From an uncultured Lachnospiraceae bacterium (GTDB lineage Bacteria; Bacillota; Clostridia; Lachnospirales; Lachnospiraceae): 20,507 bases of DNA. Made by a program: the position numbers and the translations under genes. The number at the start of each line of letters is the position of its first letter. Within the stretch, counting starts at the first letter, position 1. The notes below the pieces were generated by a model. It searched no databases. It was given only the letters and a program-made list of their open reading frames with translations, and had not been told where the DNA came from. The stretch covers positions 1 through 20,507 of the forward strand of contig CAJUMC010000008.1 in assembly GCA_910587085.1 (NCBI GenBank), read 5' to 3'. Shown piece by piece: positions 1-6,837 of the stretch.

Positions 1-226
1 TTGCCATACTGCTGCGGGAATTCACGGAGCCTCCGCAGAAATCATAACAGAATGCCGCCACTCCATGCTCCGCCAGATACTCCCCAAGCCACTCAAAATC
101 CCTTCCCGAACCGTTGTAGCCGTGGCTGAAAATTACTGCCGGATATTTTTCCTTCCCCTCCGGCTCAATCAGCACTCCATACAGTTCCCGCCTGTTTTCG
201 GGCAGCCTCACTTCCGTCTTTTTCAT
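1..226 (-). CDS. Alpha/beta hydrolase, N-terminal fragment (cut by window edge)
   Basis: This is the first 75 residues of a protein that continues past the left edge. After a strand rich in charged residues (MKKTEVRLPENRRELYGVL) comes VIFSHGYNGSGRDFEWLGEYL and then GVAAFCYDFCGGSVNS. That is the usual start of a serine hydrolase of the alpha/beta fold: a strand, the oxyanion-hole HGYNGSG segment, a helix, and a second strand ending in YDFCG. The nucleophile elbow and catalytic His lie outside the window, so the substrate cannot be named; an acyl esterase or peptidase-like enzyme is the reasonable guess. A GGAAGGAAGG purine run sits a few bases upstream of the ATG. It follows the peptidase-like gene after a gap of about 130 bases, so it may be the last gene of that transcript. 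Confidence 0.8.
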   Translation of the reverse strand, partial: MKKTEVRLPENRRELYGVLIEPEGKEKYPAVIFSHGYNGSGRDFEWLGEYLAEHGVAAFCYDFCGGSVNSRSSMA

Positions 227-348
227 TGTAATACCTTCCTTCCCGCAGCCGGGTATGCCTCCGGCCGCCTATTTTTTCATGCTAAATTTTATGAAATCTT
301 TTTTTAATCCTTTTATGTAAAATCCTTATTTCCGTTCCGGACCTTCCA

Positions 349-368
349 GTTCCCTTTTTAATGGGAAC
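349..368 (-). terminator. Hairpin across the stop codon of the peptidase-like gene
   Basis: GTTCCC (349-354) and GGGAAC (363-368) form a perfect 6 bp stem around an 8-base A/T loop that contains the TAA stop of the upstream gene. There is no clean T run after it, so an intrinsic terminator is possible but weak. The remaining bases up to 226 are AT-rich and hold ragged GATTT..CATAAAA-like repeats, with no gene. Confidence 0.3.
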
Positions 369-867
369 CCGCCCTCTCAGGAAAACCGTTTTCCTCAGAT
401 AAGAAACATTTCACAGCCAGACGAACCCCTCTGCAGAATTCCCCGAATTCGGAAATATTCTTCCGCATCGGAATATGTACAAAAACCATTTTCATATCCA
501 TCCGGTTTTCTCGGATATTCTTCAACCCGCTCCAATACAGATGATTGCAAAACGAAGTTCCCGCATTTTGCGAAATCCTTATTTCCATCCCGCCCTTCCG
601 GAAAGCACCCGCAAGTCTCGCGCAGTCAAATTCCGTTTCCATGGCATCCGCCCCATTTCTTGCCGTCGTCTCAATATAAACTTTATCCCGGATGTTCGGT
701 TTCTGCCCGAAGCTGAATATAAAATGATATTTTCCGGATGAAATCTCCCGGCTCAGCAGCTCCGCGTCCTTCCTCTTATCATTGGGAAGAACCAGTCCCT
801 GCCATCCGGTCTCCTGCAGCAAAAGTTCCGAGGAGGTTCCACGGAACGCAGTAAATAAAAGATTCAT
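358..867 (-). CDS. Pyroglutamyl-peptidase I-like cysteine peptidase (C15 family), short
   Basis: The protein has 169 residues; family members usually have about 200-215. The C15 order of motifs is visible: the MNLLFTAFRG start resembles the ILVTGFDPFGG opening, FSFGQKPN (51-58) matches the conserved FxxGQ segment, and the catalytic triad can be placed as Glu66 (in YIETTARN), Cys107 (in NAGTSFCNHL) and His131 (in VFVHIP). The known reaction is removal of N-terminal pyroglutamate from peptides in the cytoplasm. The loop between residues 14 and 45 is much shorter than usual and the usual ITPERVAIN motif is altered, so a different substrate is possible. Its ATG starts at the base directly after the TGA of the MBL-fold gene, so the two are probably translationally coupled and share a pathway or stress response. 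Confidence 0.72.
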   Translation of the reverse strand: MNLLFTAFRGTSSELLLQETGWQGLVLPNDKRKDAELLSREISSGKYHFIFSFGQKPNIRDKVYIETTARNGADAMETEFDCARLAGAFRKGGMEIRISQNAGTSFCNHLYWSGLKNIRENRMDMKMVFVHIPMRKNISEFGEFCRGVRLAVKCFLSEENGFPERAGSH

Positions 868-1671
868 TCACGCCTCCCCGATGGTGAGCGTTTCCCCGCA
901 CGATAGATAATTCATATCCGTTACCCGGCTGCGCAAATATTCATACGCACGTTTCCCCGTACAATGGCATGTGTAAAAATGCATCCCTGGATACTTTTCC
1001 AGCTCTGCGGCAATGTCCCCGAGCAGGATTTCCGGAACCATCTTCCCAAAAATCGGATTCATCAGGTGATATCCGCCAATGCAATATCCCGGCTTTTCGT
1101 CCTTTACCTTCTCAAGTATATTCACCACCCCTGCATGGCCGCAGCCCATAATCAGCACTTTCTCCTTTTCCGAAATCAGCAGATTATGCTCATGCAGAAA
1201 ATTATCACGCCCGTTTTTTGAAAAAAGCTTACCGTTTGCCGGCGAAAAACATTTTCCCGTCTCCGGAACTACGAACAGCTGCAGCTCCTCATCCACAGTA
1301 TAATCTCCGTCGAGCAGCACAATCTGCCCGCTCTCCTTCCATTTGCTGTTCAGCCCGACCGGAATGGAAAACCACAGGAATTTTGAATAGTGCGGGTCAA
1401 ATGCTTTCCGCTGCACGTAAATCTTCGCTTTACGGTTAATCTCCAAAAAATGCCCCAGTGCCCCGCCGTGATCCATATGTCCATGCGAGATCACCGCCGT
1501 ATCCACTTCTTCCAGGCGTATGCCCTTTTTCCGTGCATTTTCGAACAAGATACGGTCAGGTCCTAAATCAAACAGGAGCTTGTGCTTTTTTGTTTCTATG
1601 TACAGGGACAATCCATGTGTTGGCTTCAGATCGCAATTTGATTGGTTTTCCACTAAAGCAGTAATCTTCAT
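868..1671 (-). CDS. MBL-fold metallohydrolase, COG1237 type
   Basis: The protein has 267 residues and the metallo-beta-lactamase fold. SHGHMDHGG (62-70) is the HxHxDH metal-binding motif. GCGHAGVVNIL, GGYHL and CHCTGKRAYEYL supply the later metal ligands and are the hallmarks of the COG1237 branch, often annotated as dihydropterin-ribofuranosyl-aminobenzene phosphate synthase-like. That family name comes from the archaeal enzyme; in Clostridia the real substrate is usually unknown. No signal peptide is visible, so it is cytoplasmic. It is followed with no gap by the pyroglutamyl-peptidase-like gene, an operon of two hydrolases. Its leader (1672-1852) carries three inverted repeats, which suggests dedicated regulation. 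The start is the first ATG of the frame and gives the typical MKITALVENQS opening of the family. Confidence 0.85.
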   Translation of the reverse strand: MKITALVENQSNCDLKPTHGLSLYIETKKHKLLFDLGPDRILFENARKKGIRLEEVDTAVISHGHMDHGGALGHFLEINRKAKIYVQRKAFDPHYSKFLWFSIPVGLNSKWKESGQIVLLDGDYTVDEELQLFVVPETGKCFSPANGKLFSKNGRDNFLHEHNLLISEKEKVLIMGCGHAGVVNILEKVKDEKPGYCIGGYHLMNPIFGKMVPEILLGDIAAELEKYPGMHFYTCHCTGKRAYEYLRSRVTDMNYLSCGETLTIGEA

Positions 1672-1689
1672 TTCTATACCCGTGCATAC

Positions 1690-1774
1690 CGCGAGCCCGC
1701 TCGCGATACTGCTTCCATTAAGAAGTTTGAAAGTTTACTTCAAACTTGACATCTCCTGTATCTTGCTTTGATAC
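1690..1774. promoter_or_regulatory. Block of three inverted repeats upstream of the MBL gene
   Basis: Three dyads are read directly: CGCGAG/CTCGCG with a 4-base loop (1690-1705), AAGTTTGAA/TTCAAACTT with a 7-base centre (1723-1747), and GTATC/GATAC with a 7-base centre (1758-1774). On the plus strand TTGACA (1746-1751) overlaps the second dyad and is followed 17-18 bases later by TGATAC/GATACT, a promoter-like pair pointing away from the MBL gene with no gene after it. The 9 bp arms of the middle dyad are the size of a dimeric repressor operator. Which regulator binds is unknown. Confidence 0.4.
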
Positions 1775-1852
1775 TGCAATACAATTTACCGCATTATCAC
1801 TCCCGCAGGCTTTTTTCGAAGCTGTCAGGTCTTACCTTCCTTAACAGCACCT

Positions 1853-2536
1853 TCACAGCTCAAGCCACTTGATAAACGCCGTTTTATCCGCACTGTTGTA
1901 ACCCGCGTTCCGGTAAAAATTCAATGTACTCTCCTGTTTGGAACCGGTCAGCAGCACCATTTTGTAACAGTGCGCCGTCCCGGCAATTTCTTCCGCATAA
2001 TGGAGGCATTCTGCCGCATACCCTTTGCCCCGGTAATCCTCATGTGTCACCACATTTTCCACAAAGGCATATGGGCGGACATTCCGCGTCAGGTTCGGGA
2101 TGATCACGCAGACGCAGGAGGAAACAATCTTCCCGTCCACCTCGCAGACGATCAAATGATGGTTCTCATCTTCCATAATCTGTTTCCATGTCATTTTCAG
2201 CCGGTCATTATTCTCCGGAATTTCCTTTTCATGCAAAAATAAATATAACTCAAGGATTTCCGAAAGTTCCTCTGTGCAAGCTTCCCTCACCACCGGGGAC
2301 ATTTTCCCTCCTTCCTCCATATTTTTCACGCCTGCGGGTATCCTTTCCGCCCTTTCCTCTTCAGTATGCTTCTTCTGTGCACCATCCCTCCCGGAATATT
2401 TCTCTTCCATATCTTCCCCTCCAACCTGCTTCTTCCCTGTAGCGTTCTCCCCTGCACGCTCCCTCTCCACATCTTCCGGCCCGCCCAAAAATAACGCTGT
2501 CCGTGCACTGCTTTCTTCTTTGCCTGTAAAAGGCAC
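1853..2536 (-). CDS. GNAT N-acetyltransferase with a repetitive N-terminal extension
   Basis: The acetyltransferase domain occupies about residues 80-227: VVREACTEELSEILELYLF is the first strand and helix, and YRGKGYA (168-174) is the acetyl-CoA pyrophosphate loop, followed by the C-terminal FYRNAGY motif. The acceptor is unknown. Residues 1-78 are a hydrophilic Glu/Lys/Gly-rich extension not normal for the family. It shows a degenerate 20-residue repeat (GPEDVERERAGENATGKK, then GGEDMEEKYSGRDGAQKK). Two starts are possible. A GTG at 2536 has a textbook AGGAGG 8 bases upstream, placed inside the end of the previous gene, 4 bases from its stop. An ATG at 2302 has its own AAGGAGGG and gives a normal 149-residue GNAT. 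Both could be used. A two-unit direct repeat with the core ACCTTC..ACAGC surrounds the stop (1834-1859). Confidence 0.8.
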   Translation of the reverse strand: MPFTGKEESSARTALFLGGPEDVERERAGENATGKKQVGGEDMEEKYSGRDGAQKKHTEEERAERIPAGVKNMEEGGKMSPVVREACTEELSEILELYLFLHEKEIPENNDRLKMTWKQIMEDENHHLIVCEVDGKIVSSCVCVIIPNLTRNVRPYAFVENVVTHEDYRGKGYAAECLHYAEEIAGTAHCYKMVLLTGSKQESTLNFYRNAGYNSADKTAFIKWLEL

Positions 2537-2540
2537 AAAA

Positions 2541-3086
2541 TCACCCTCCTGTTACTTCCAGACTGCATTCCATCTGACAATCATAAGGCTCCGCCTCGAC
2601 ATGCTTCGGATTGTACTCCTGCGCCTCGACGCACCCCATCGCCTTGTAAAACGCCTGGGTTTCCACCGCGGAATGCGCCGAAATATAGAGTTTTTTCGCG
2701 CCCCTTACCCGCGCCCATTCCTTTGCCGCACAAAAAAGTACCTTTCCAATGCCCTGCCCGCGCATATCCTCCGACACATGGATGCAGGACAGATCAAGAT
2801 ATCTCTGCTCCCCGCCGAACGGCTCCGCTTCAACCGATGCAAACGCTTTCAGGCTGCCGTCTGCAAACGCGGCGTATACAAAGCCGCCCGTGGACAACGT
2901 GTCTTTCAGACAGGAAACCAGCGTCTGGTAATCCTCCTCCGACCAGTCGTCAATAAACGGATCGTCCTTAACCACCCACTCGCCGTCCTGCCTCCGCAAG
3001 CATTTCGTGACCTTCTGATGCCGTATAAAATCCCGGAACAATTCCCGGTTGATTTCCTCTAAATTTAATTCTCTATACTCAGCCAT
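2541..3086 (-). CDS. GNAT N-acetyltransferase
   Basis: The protein has 181 residues. LDLSCIHVSEDMRGQGIGKVLF (97-118) is beta4 plus the acetyl-CoA loop RGQGIG (109-114), and VETQAFYKAMGCVEAQEYNP is the C-terminal motif with the Tyr often used as general acid. The C-terminal YDCQMECSL completes the fold, so the domain looks intact. The acceptor is not predictable; the overall pattern is that of small-molecule or antibiotic acetyltransferases rather than ribosomal-protein ones. GGAGGAGG lies upstream of the ATG. The last codons (VTGG-stop) contain the ribosome site of the next GNAT gene, so the two acetyltransferases are coupled. A promoter candidate lies about 90-115 bases upstream. Confidence 0.85.
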   Translation of the reverse strand: MAEYRELNLEEINRELFRDFIRHQKVTKCLRRQDGEWVVKDDPFIDDWSEEDYQTLVSCLKDTLSTGGFVYAAFADGSLKAFASVEAEPFGGEQRYLDLSCIHVSEDMRGQGIGKVLFCAAKEWARVRGAKKLYISAHSAVETQAFYKAMGCVEAQEYNPKHVEAEPYDCQMECSLEVTGG

Positions 3087-3173
3087 CGTTTCTTTCCTCC
3101 TCCGCTCTTAATTCAAACATTTCCCCATCCAATGATTTTCCCTCCTCCCATGACACCCCTTAAAACGCGCCAA

Positions 3174-3203
3174 AATATTCCATAATATAACAAAACATGT
3201 CAA
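3174..3203 (-). promoter_or_regulatory. Sigma-A-type promoter candidate for the two-GNAT operon
   Basis: On the minus strand a perfect TTGACA (3198-3203) is followed after 18 bases by AATATT (3174-3179), a 4/6 match to TATAAT. The leader would be about 80 bases long. It holds a second purine-rich GGAGGAGGG block followed by a six-codon reading frame (MGKCLN, 3108-3128), which I do not count as a gene. Confidence 0.5.
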
Positions 3204-3302
3204 GTTATCCTATCAAATCATCCTACAAAGGTAAAAATCCACCCAATTTCCGGCAGAGTTTCGTGTATATTTTTTGTAATATTGCATTTTTATTTCTATT
3301 TA

Positions 3303-3351
3303 TCCAAATTTTTCCAAATTAATAAATTTTAAAGACAGGTCAAGACAGGAT
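3303..3351. repeat. Two adjacent 10 bp tandem duplications after the ankyrin gene
   Basis: TCCAAATTTT/TCCAAATTAA (3303-3322) and AAGACAGGTC/AAGACAGGAT (3332-3351) are each exact-period 10 bp duplications. The second ends one base from the TGA stop of the ankyrin gene. The rest of the 3087-3352 gap is AT-rich leader of the GNAT operon. Confidence 0.6.
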
Positions 3352-3352
3352 T

Positions 3353-4426
3353 TCACCTTAAATAGTCTGCCTCCAGCGGGTCAAGCACTTCCGGATTCAA
3401 CGACACCCAGGCCACCGCAAAGACTATCAAAGACACGGACAAGTCCCCCGGATCTCTGCCATCCCGCAAAAGTTTTACGGTTTTCTCCGCCTGCGCAATA
3501 TCCTCGTCTTTCAGCGGGTTTCCAAGACGGAGATACTCCGGGAATATACGGAGCATTTTTCGAAAATCGCCGTCCCAGTTCATTCCGCCATTCCCCATAA
3601 TCTCATGGTTCACCTTCCCTGCAATCCGAATCACCTCGCCCTGGGCAGTCTGTGCCTTCCCCTTAGGCGGAACAAGATAATCCCAAAGCCAGCGAAATGC
3701 TTTACTCCCGGAATTTTCCGGCACGCAGATCGGTGATGCACCGTCATGGAATATCTTTTCGTGAACCGGCTTCACATCAAATATTTGATAGAGTTTTTCC
3801 AAATTTTCTGTCTGACAGCGCAAAAACTCCATATCTTCGATTCCCCTCTTCACCGTCTGAAAATTTTCTGCCGATTTCAGCAGAAATTCCCGGGCGCGGT
3901 CTGTAATTTCAGCTCCATGCCCCAAAAGAATTTCCGTGATTTCCAGGAGTTCTTTATACGGCAAACGGGCTTGGTCAAGTGTCTTTTCCAATGGGGTCAA
4001 ATATCCCGGCCAATCAATTCTGCCGGATTTCCTGTCGACGGAAACCCCGGCATCCAGCAAGGCGTTCACCGCATTGGTACGCCCATACATAGCCGCAATA
4101 TGCAGTATTGTAACACCAAAATCATTTGCCACATCCACGTCAGCACCCAGATCAATTAAAAGCTGCACATCCCCGTTCCAGGTGGAAGCATGATGGAAAA
4201 TGGGCGTTTTCCCGTAATAATCTTTAAAATTGATATCCGCCCCCTGCTCCTTTGCCCAAAAGGCAAATTCCCTTGGCAACGGTGACAGCGAAAAAATATT
4301 GGAGCCGTATTTCCCCGTTACCGCATTGGGCTCACACCGCAAAAACTGCTCCTTTGCCGCAGTGATATCCCCATTTTCCAAAAGTGCGCGAATTTCCTTT
4401 GGAAGTGTCTTACGCTTCTTTGCCAT
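3353..4426 (-). CDS. Ankyrin-repeat protein with a conserved C-terminal domain
   Basis: The protein has 357 residues from the ATG at 4426, chosen because AGGAGGG lies just upstream; an in-frame ATG at 4510 lacks a ribosome site. Residues 70-175 hold about three ankyrin repeats: YYGKTPIFHHAS.. / NDFGVTILHIAAMYGRTNAVNALLDAGVSVD / a longer third unit ending LLGHGAEIT. Residues 240-305 form a second domain with the pattern LVPPKGKAQTAQGEVIR, then KVNHEIMGNGGMNWD. I recall this pattern in Firmicutes ankyrin/HEAT-type proteins, often annotated near toxin immunity genes, but cannot verify that here. There is no signal peptide. A protein-binding scaffold is the safe reading; an immunity role is speculative because no toxin gene is adjacent. 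It stands alone, with a duplicated promoter-proximal segment upstream. Confidence 0.75.
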   Translation of the reverse strand: MAKKRKTLPKEIRALLENGDITAAKEQFLRCEPNAVTGKYGSNIFSLSPLPREFAFWAKEQGADINFKDYYGKTPIFHHASTWNGDVQLLIDLGADVDVANDFGVTILHIAAMYGRTNAVNALLDAGVSVDRKSGRIDWPGYLTPLEKTLDQARLPYKELLEITEILLGHGAEITDRAREFLLKSAENFQTVKRGIEDMEFLRCQTENLEKLYQIFDVKPVHEKIFHDGASPICVPENSGSKAFRWLWDYLVPPKGKAQTAQGEVIRIAGKVNHEIMGNGGMNWDGDFRKMLRIFPEYLRLGNPLKDEDIAQAEKTVKLLRDGRDPGDLSVSLIVFAVAWVSLNPEVLDPLEADYLR

Positions 4427-4478
4427 ACTCCCTCCTGAATCCCAGATAAAACCTTTTTTCGTTTCTGCTAAATAGAGG

Positions 4479-4550
4479 TTTTCTATTTCTATATACAAAA
4501 AAACTGACAATCCTGATTTTTCTATTCTATAAATCCAAAACTGACAATCC
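4479..4550. repeat. Imperfect tandem duplication (35 and 33 bp) upstream of the ankyrin gene
   Basis: Copies at 4479-4513 and 4518-4550 share TTTTCTAT at one end and CTGACAATCC at the other, with two single-base gaps between them. On the minus strand each copy reads GGATTGTCAG followed by an A/T-rich segment with TATAGAA. The upstream copy offers TTGTCA and TAGAAA 17 bases apart as a weak promoter, so the duplication may have doubled a promoter or a regulator site. Confidence 0.65.
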
Positions 4551-4638
4551 CAATACTTACGGCCGCATTATTGCATCTGAAAAAATAAGCAGAAATTTTG
4601 ATTATACGCCGTTCCTGCAAAATATTTTGACAAACTCC

Positions 4639-5160
4639 TCATACCTCCATCTCATACAACGCCATCGAATTTCCGTTCTCATAATCTATAATATCAACAA
4701 TCTTAAATCCGGCATTCAGATAGATCTTTCTGATTTTTCTCTCATCCAGCCCCGTGTCCAGCCGGATATATCGGATTCCTTTTTCCATGCAGAGCCTGCG
4801 AACCGCCGCGACGATGCTTTTTGTCATTCCACAGTGCGCAAATTCCCTGCGCACGCAAAGCTTGTGGATATAAGCTGCCGCGTACTCCGGCTCATCCGGC
4901 CAGTATTCCGAATCGCTCCATTGCAGGATAAACGCGCATACGATTCTCCCCCGGAGCATCCCAATAAAAAAGTTCTCCGGTTTTGCCTCGTCGGATACCA
5001 GTTCATCCCTTGTCAGCCATTCCTGCGGCCAGACCCGAAACCCCGCCCCGCGTGCCCATTCGGCGACTTCCTGCATTACGCGGATGGCATCCTCCATTTT
5101 ATCAGGCACAATTTCTATGGAGTCCGCACTGATCTCTGTGTTTACAGAATATGTTTCCAT
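4639..5160 (-). CDS. GNAT N-acetyltransferase with altered acetyl-CoA loop
   Basis: The protein has 173 residues from the ATG at 5160, which has AGGGGGAT upstream; an earlier in-frame ATG at 5229 would run 34 bases into the previous gene and has no good ribosome site. IVCAFILQW (73-81) is the central strand, AAYIHKLCVRREFAHCGMTKSIV (95-117) is motif A, and IRLDTGLDERKIRKIYLNAGFKIVD is motif B with the usual late Tyr. The loop reads AHCGMT instead of Q/RxxGxG/A: the middle Gly111 stays but both flanking consensus positions are replaced, so acetyl-CoA binding may be weak. The acceptor is unknown. It overlaps nothing from this start and follows the two-domain protein by 35 bases, so the two probably share a transcript. 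Confidence 0.78.
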   Translation of the reverse strand: METYSVNTEISADSIEIVPDKMEDAIRVMQEVAEWARGAGFRVWPQEWLTRDELVSDEAKPENFFIGMLRGRIVCAFILQWSDSEYWPDEPEYAAAYIHKLCVRREFAHCGMTKSIVAAVRRLCMEKGIRYIRLDTGLDERKIRKIYLNAGFKIVDIIDYENGNSMALYEMEV

Positions 5161-5195
5161 ACATCCCCCTGTTTTCCGATAGCGGATTGCCGGCA

Positions 5196-6161
5196 TTACA
5201 CCCGCACAAATCCTTCCTTCCACTTCCATTCACCGATCCGGAAACGGCTGACGCACCATTCGGTCCGCCTATACATTTGTTTCATCATCACCATCTCCTG
5301 CCTGGCGGCAAGCTCTGTTACAAAGCATTCGCTCTCTACAATATGTATCTCATCCCCCTCCTTGTTTTCGTTCCACCCGTAAACCATATAAACCTCATCC
5401 GTATCCATACACGGACAGTTTTCGCTGCTTTCCTTCTCTGCGCCGCAGTTTTTTCTGTTTCCGTTTTCTTTCCTGACCGTTTCCTGCCCCGCTTCACTTC
5501 CTTCGCGTGTTTCCACGCTGCTCTCTCTGTTCTCTAAAGTTCTATCTATATATTTACTATCCTTTTTCTTATTATTTTTTTTCTTACTATCATTTTCGCC
5601 TTCTTCCCTGCCGCAATTTCCATCACCCAGCACTTTTTTCTCCGCGATCCGGTAACTGCAGGGATAATCCTTAAACCCTTCCACATTCCCCAAATAGTGC
5701 TTCGCAACCGCTTCCGCCTCTTTGTATGCCGAAAAAATCCCGATACAAAATTCTTCCTTATAATTATCATAAGATAGTTCTTCATCACACAAAACGAGCA
5801 GATATAACATCTTAAACACAGGCTTTTTCCCGGAAATCAGCACCGCCCCGCGCCCGGAAACTGCCCATGCAATCAGCTCCCGCACAAAACCCGGCGTAAT
5901 CACAAGCGGTGGGGTGCGCTTTCCGAACGGATACCAGTAATACTCCCATTTCCCCGAAGTTTCCCTGCCCTGAAATACCCTGCCCTTGCTGATAACAAAG
6001 AAATCGCCGCCCTCCACCCGATAGGACAGCACAAGGCTTTTGTCTGACGAGGAGACGGTCAGCCACGGGGCATCCTCATATTCCACGTCCTCCCGCACCC
6101 ACCAGACATATTCCTTTTCCTGATATATAATCGTCCTTTTTCCTTTTTTTGAAATTCCCAT
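5196..6161 (-). CDS. Uncharacterised protein with two related domains joined by a low-complexity linker
   Basis: The protein has 321 residues and I do not recognise it as a named family. Residues 1-117 are a folded, Trp/Tyr-rich domain (EKEYVWWVRED, VSSSDKSLVLSYRV, WEYYWYPFG). Residues 119-177 (YLLVLCDEE..IGIFSAYKEAEAVAKHYL..DYPCSYRIAEKKV) and 257-315 (VYMVYGWNE..ESECFVTELAARQEM..WCVSRFRIGEWKW) share length and layout: strand, acidic loop, strand, helix, then a final x-RI-x-E strand pair. They look like an ancient internal duplication. Between them lies a 75-residue Lys/Asn/Glu-rich disordered linker (180-256) encoded with an eight-base A tract at 5575-5582. There is no signal peptide or membrane segment. 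The start follows AAGGA. Function unknown; a two-domain sensor or immunity-like protein is only a guess. Confidence 0.7.
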   Translation of the reverse strand: MGISKKGKRTIIYQEKEYVWWVREDVEYEDAPWLTVSSSDKSLVLSYRVEGGDFFVISKGRVFQGRETSGKWEYYWYPFGKRTPPLVITPGFVRELIAWAVSGRGAVLISGKKPVFKMLYLLVLCDEELSYDNYKEEFCIGIFSAYKEAEAVAKHYLGNVEGFKDYPCSYRIAEKKVLGDGNCGREEGENDSKKKNNKKKDSKYIDRTLENRESSVETREGSEAGQETVRKENGNRKNCGAEKESSENCPCMDTDEVYMVYGWNENKEGDEIHIVESECFVTELAARQEMVMMKQMYRRTEWCVSRFRIGEWKWKEGFVRV

Positions 6162-6171
6162 ACAAATCCTT

Positions 6172-6187
6172 ATTGCCGGCCGGCAAT
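6172..6187. promoter_or_regulatory. 16 bp perfect palindrome in front of a ribosome site
   Basis: ATTGCCGGCCGGCAAT is fully self-complementary and sits directly upstream of the AAGGA ribosome site of the two-domain protein gene. It could be an operator, or form a short hairpin that hides the ribosome site. The Nudix gene's stop lies about 85 bases upstream and no T run follows, so a terminator is less likely. The rest of 6188-6271 shows nothing clear. Confidence 0.4.
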
Positions 6188-6271
6188 TCCCTCATAATTT
6201 TGGGAGCTCTCATCGGTTATACTCCTGCCCATGACAACCTCCCCGAAAGAATCATATCAGAAAATTCCCGC

Positions 6272-6760
6272 TTATGCTAATATCCTCTCGTCCGTGATGA
6301 TATGTTCAATCCCGCAATGTTCTGCACTTAAATATTCCTTTATAAAACTTGGATAGGCCTTGTATTTATCCAAGTCTTTTATCGGTATCCAGTACATTTC
6401 TTCTTTTGCTCCATAAGTATAACTGTCGCTGTGAAGTTCTTGCGTTCCCCTCGGTTTCATCAAAAAATAAAAACTGATCTCATGACAATTTAAGCCTTTC
6501 AGCGTACCGCTGCTCTCATTAAAGAAGTTTTCATGAATCACAGCCAGATGATCAACTTCATAGGGTACACCCGTTTCTTCAAAAACTTCCCTCCGCACTG
6601 CATCCTCGGCGGTTTCCCCCATATGTACACCGCCGCCAACGGAATATAGATAGTCTTCATTTTGATTACCAACAAAAAGAACACATTCATTCTCTATAAT
6701 GATTGCCCCTGCACGATACCTGAACCAATTATTTTCCTTTGTAAATCCGCAATCATACAT
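6272..6760 (-). CDS. Nudix hydrolase
   Basis: The protein has 162 residues, normal for a single-domain Nudix enzyme. The complete Nudix box GX5EX7REUXEEXGU runs from Gly43 to Val65 (GGVHMGE, then REVFEETGV), so the magnesium-binding glutamates Glu61 and Glu62 are present. RYRAGAIIIENECVLFVGNQ before the box is the usual first strand pair. Enzymes of this shape hydrolyse a nucleoside diphosphate linked to another group; the substrate cannot be read from the sequence. The C-terminal YWIPIKDLDKYKAYPSFIKEYL is typical of small Clostridia/Bacilli members. The start has AAGGAG 8 bases upstream. It follows the 17 bp repeat array and is likely transcribed from its own AT-rich leader. Confidence 0.9.
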   Translation of the reverse strand: MYDCGFTKENNWFRYRAGAIIIENECVLFVGNQNEDYLYSVGGGVHMGETAEDAVRREVFEETGVPYEVDHLAVIHENFFNESSGTLKGLNCHEISFYFLMKPRGTQELHSDSYTYGAKEEMYWIPIKDLDKYKAYPSFIKEYLSAEHCGIEHIITDERILA

Positions 6761-6837
6761 ATACTTTTCTCCTTCTCCAATCTGCTGCTTCAGACGCTAT
6801 TAACGATGTATTGTGTATTGTAGATTTGTAATATTAT

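Noticed and set aside
1823..1830. TGTCAGGT as a second site for the WYL regulator
   Set aside because: Only a half-site is present, with no matching ACCTGACA arm at the right spacing; an 8-base match is expected by chance in a few windows of this size.
2274..3062. Long plus-strand frame of 262 codons
   Set aside because: It lies antisense to two well-supported GNAT genes, is rich in Pro/Ser/Arg as expected of a shadow frame, and matches no fold I recognise.
3108..3128. Six-codon leader peptide (MGKCLN) before the GNAT operon
   Set aside because: The purine block is about 13 bases from the ATG and there is no attenuator hairpin after it, so it is likely chance.
4627..5382. Plus-strand frame of 251 codons
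   Set aside because: It is antisense to the GNAT at 4639-5160 and part of the two-domain gene, with no ribosome site or recognisable domain.
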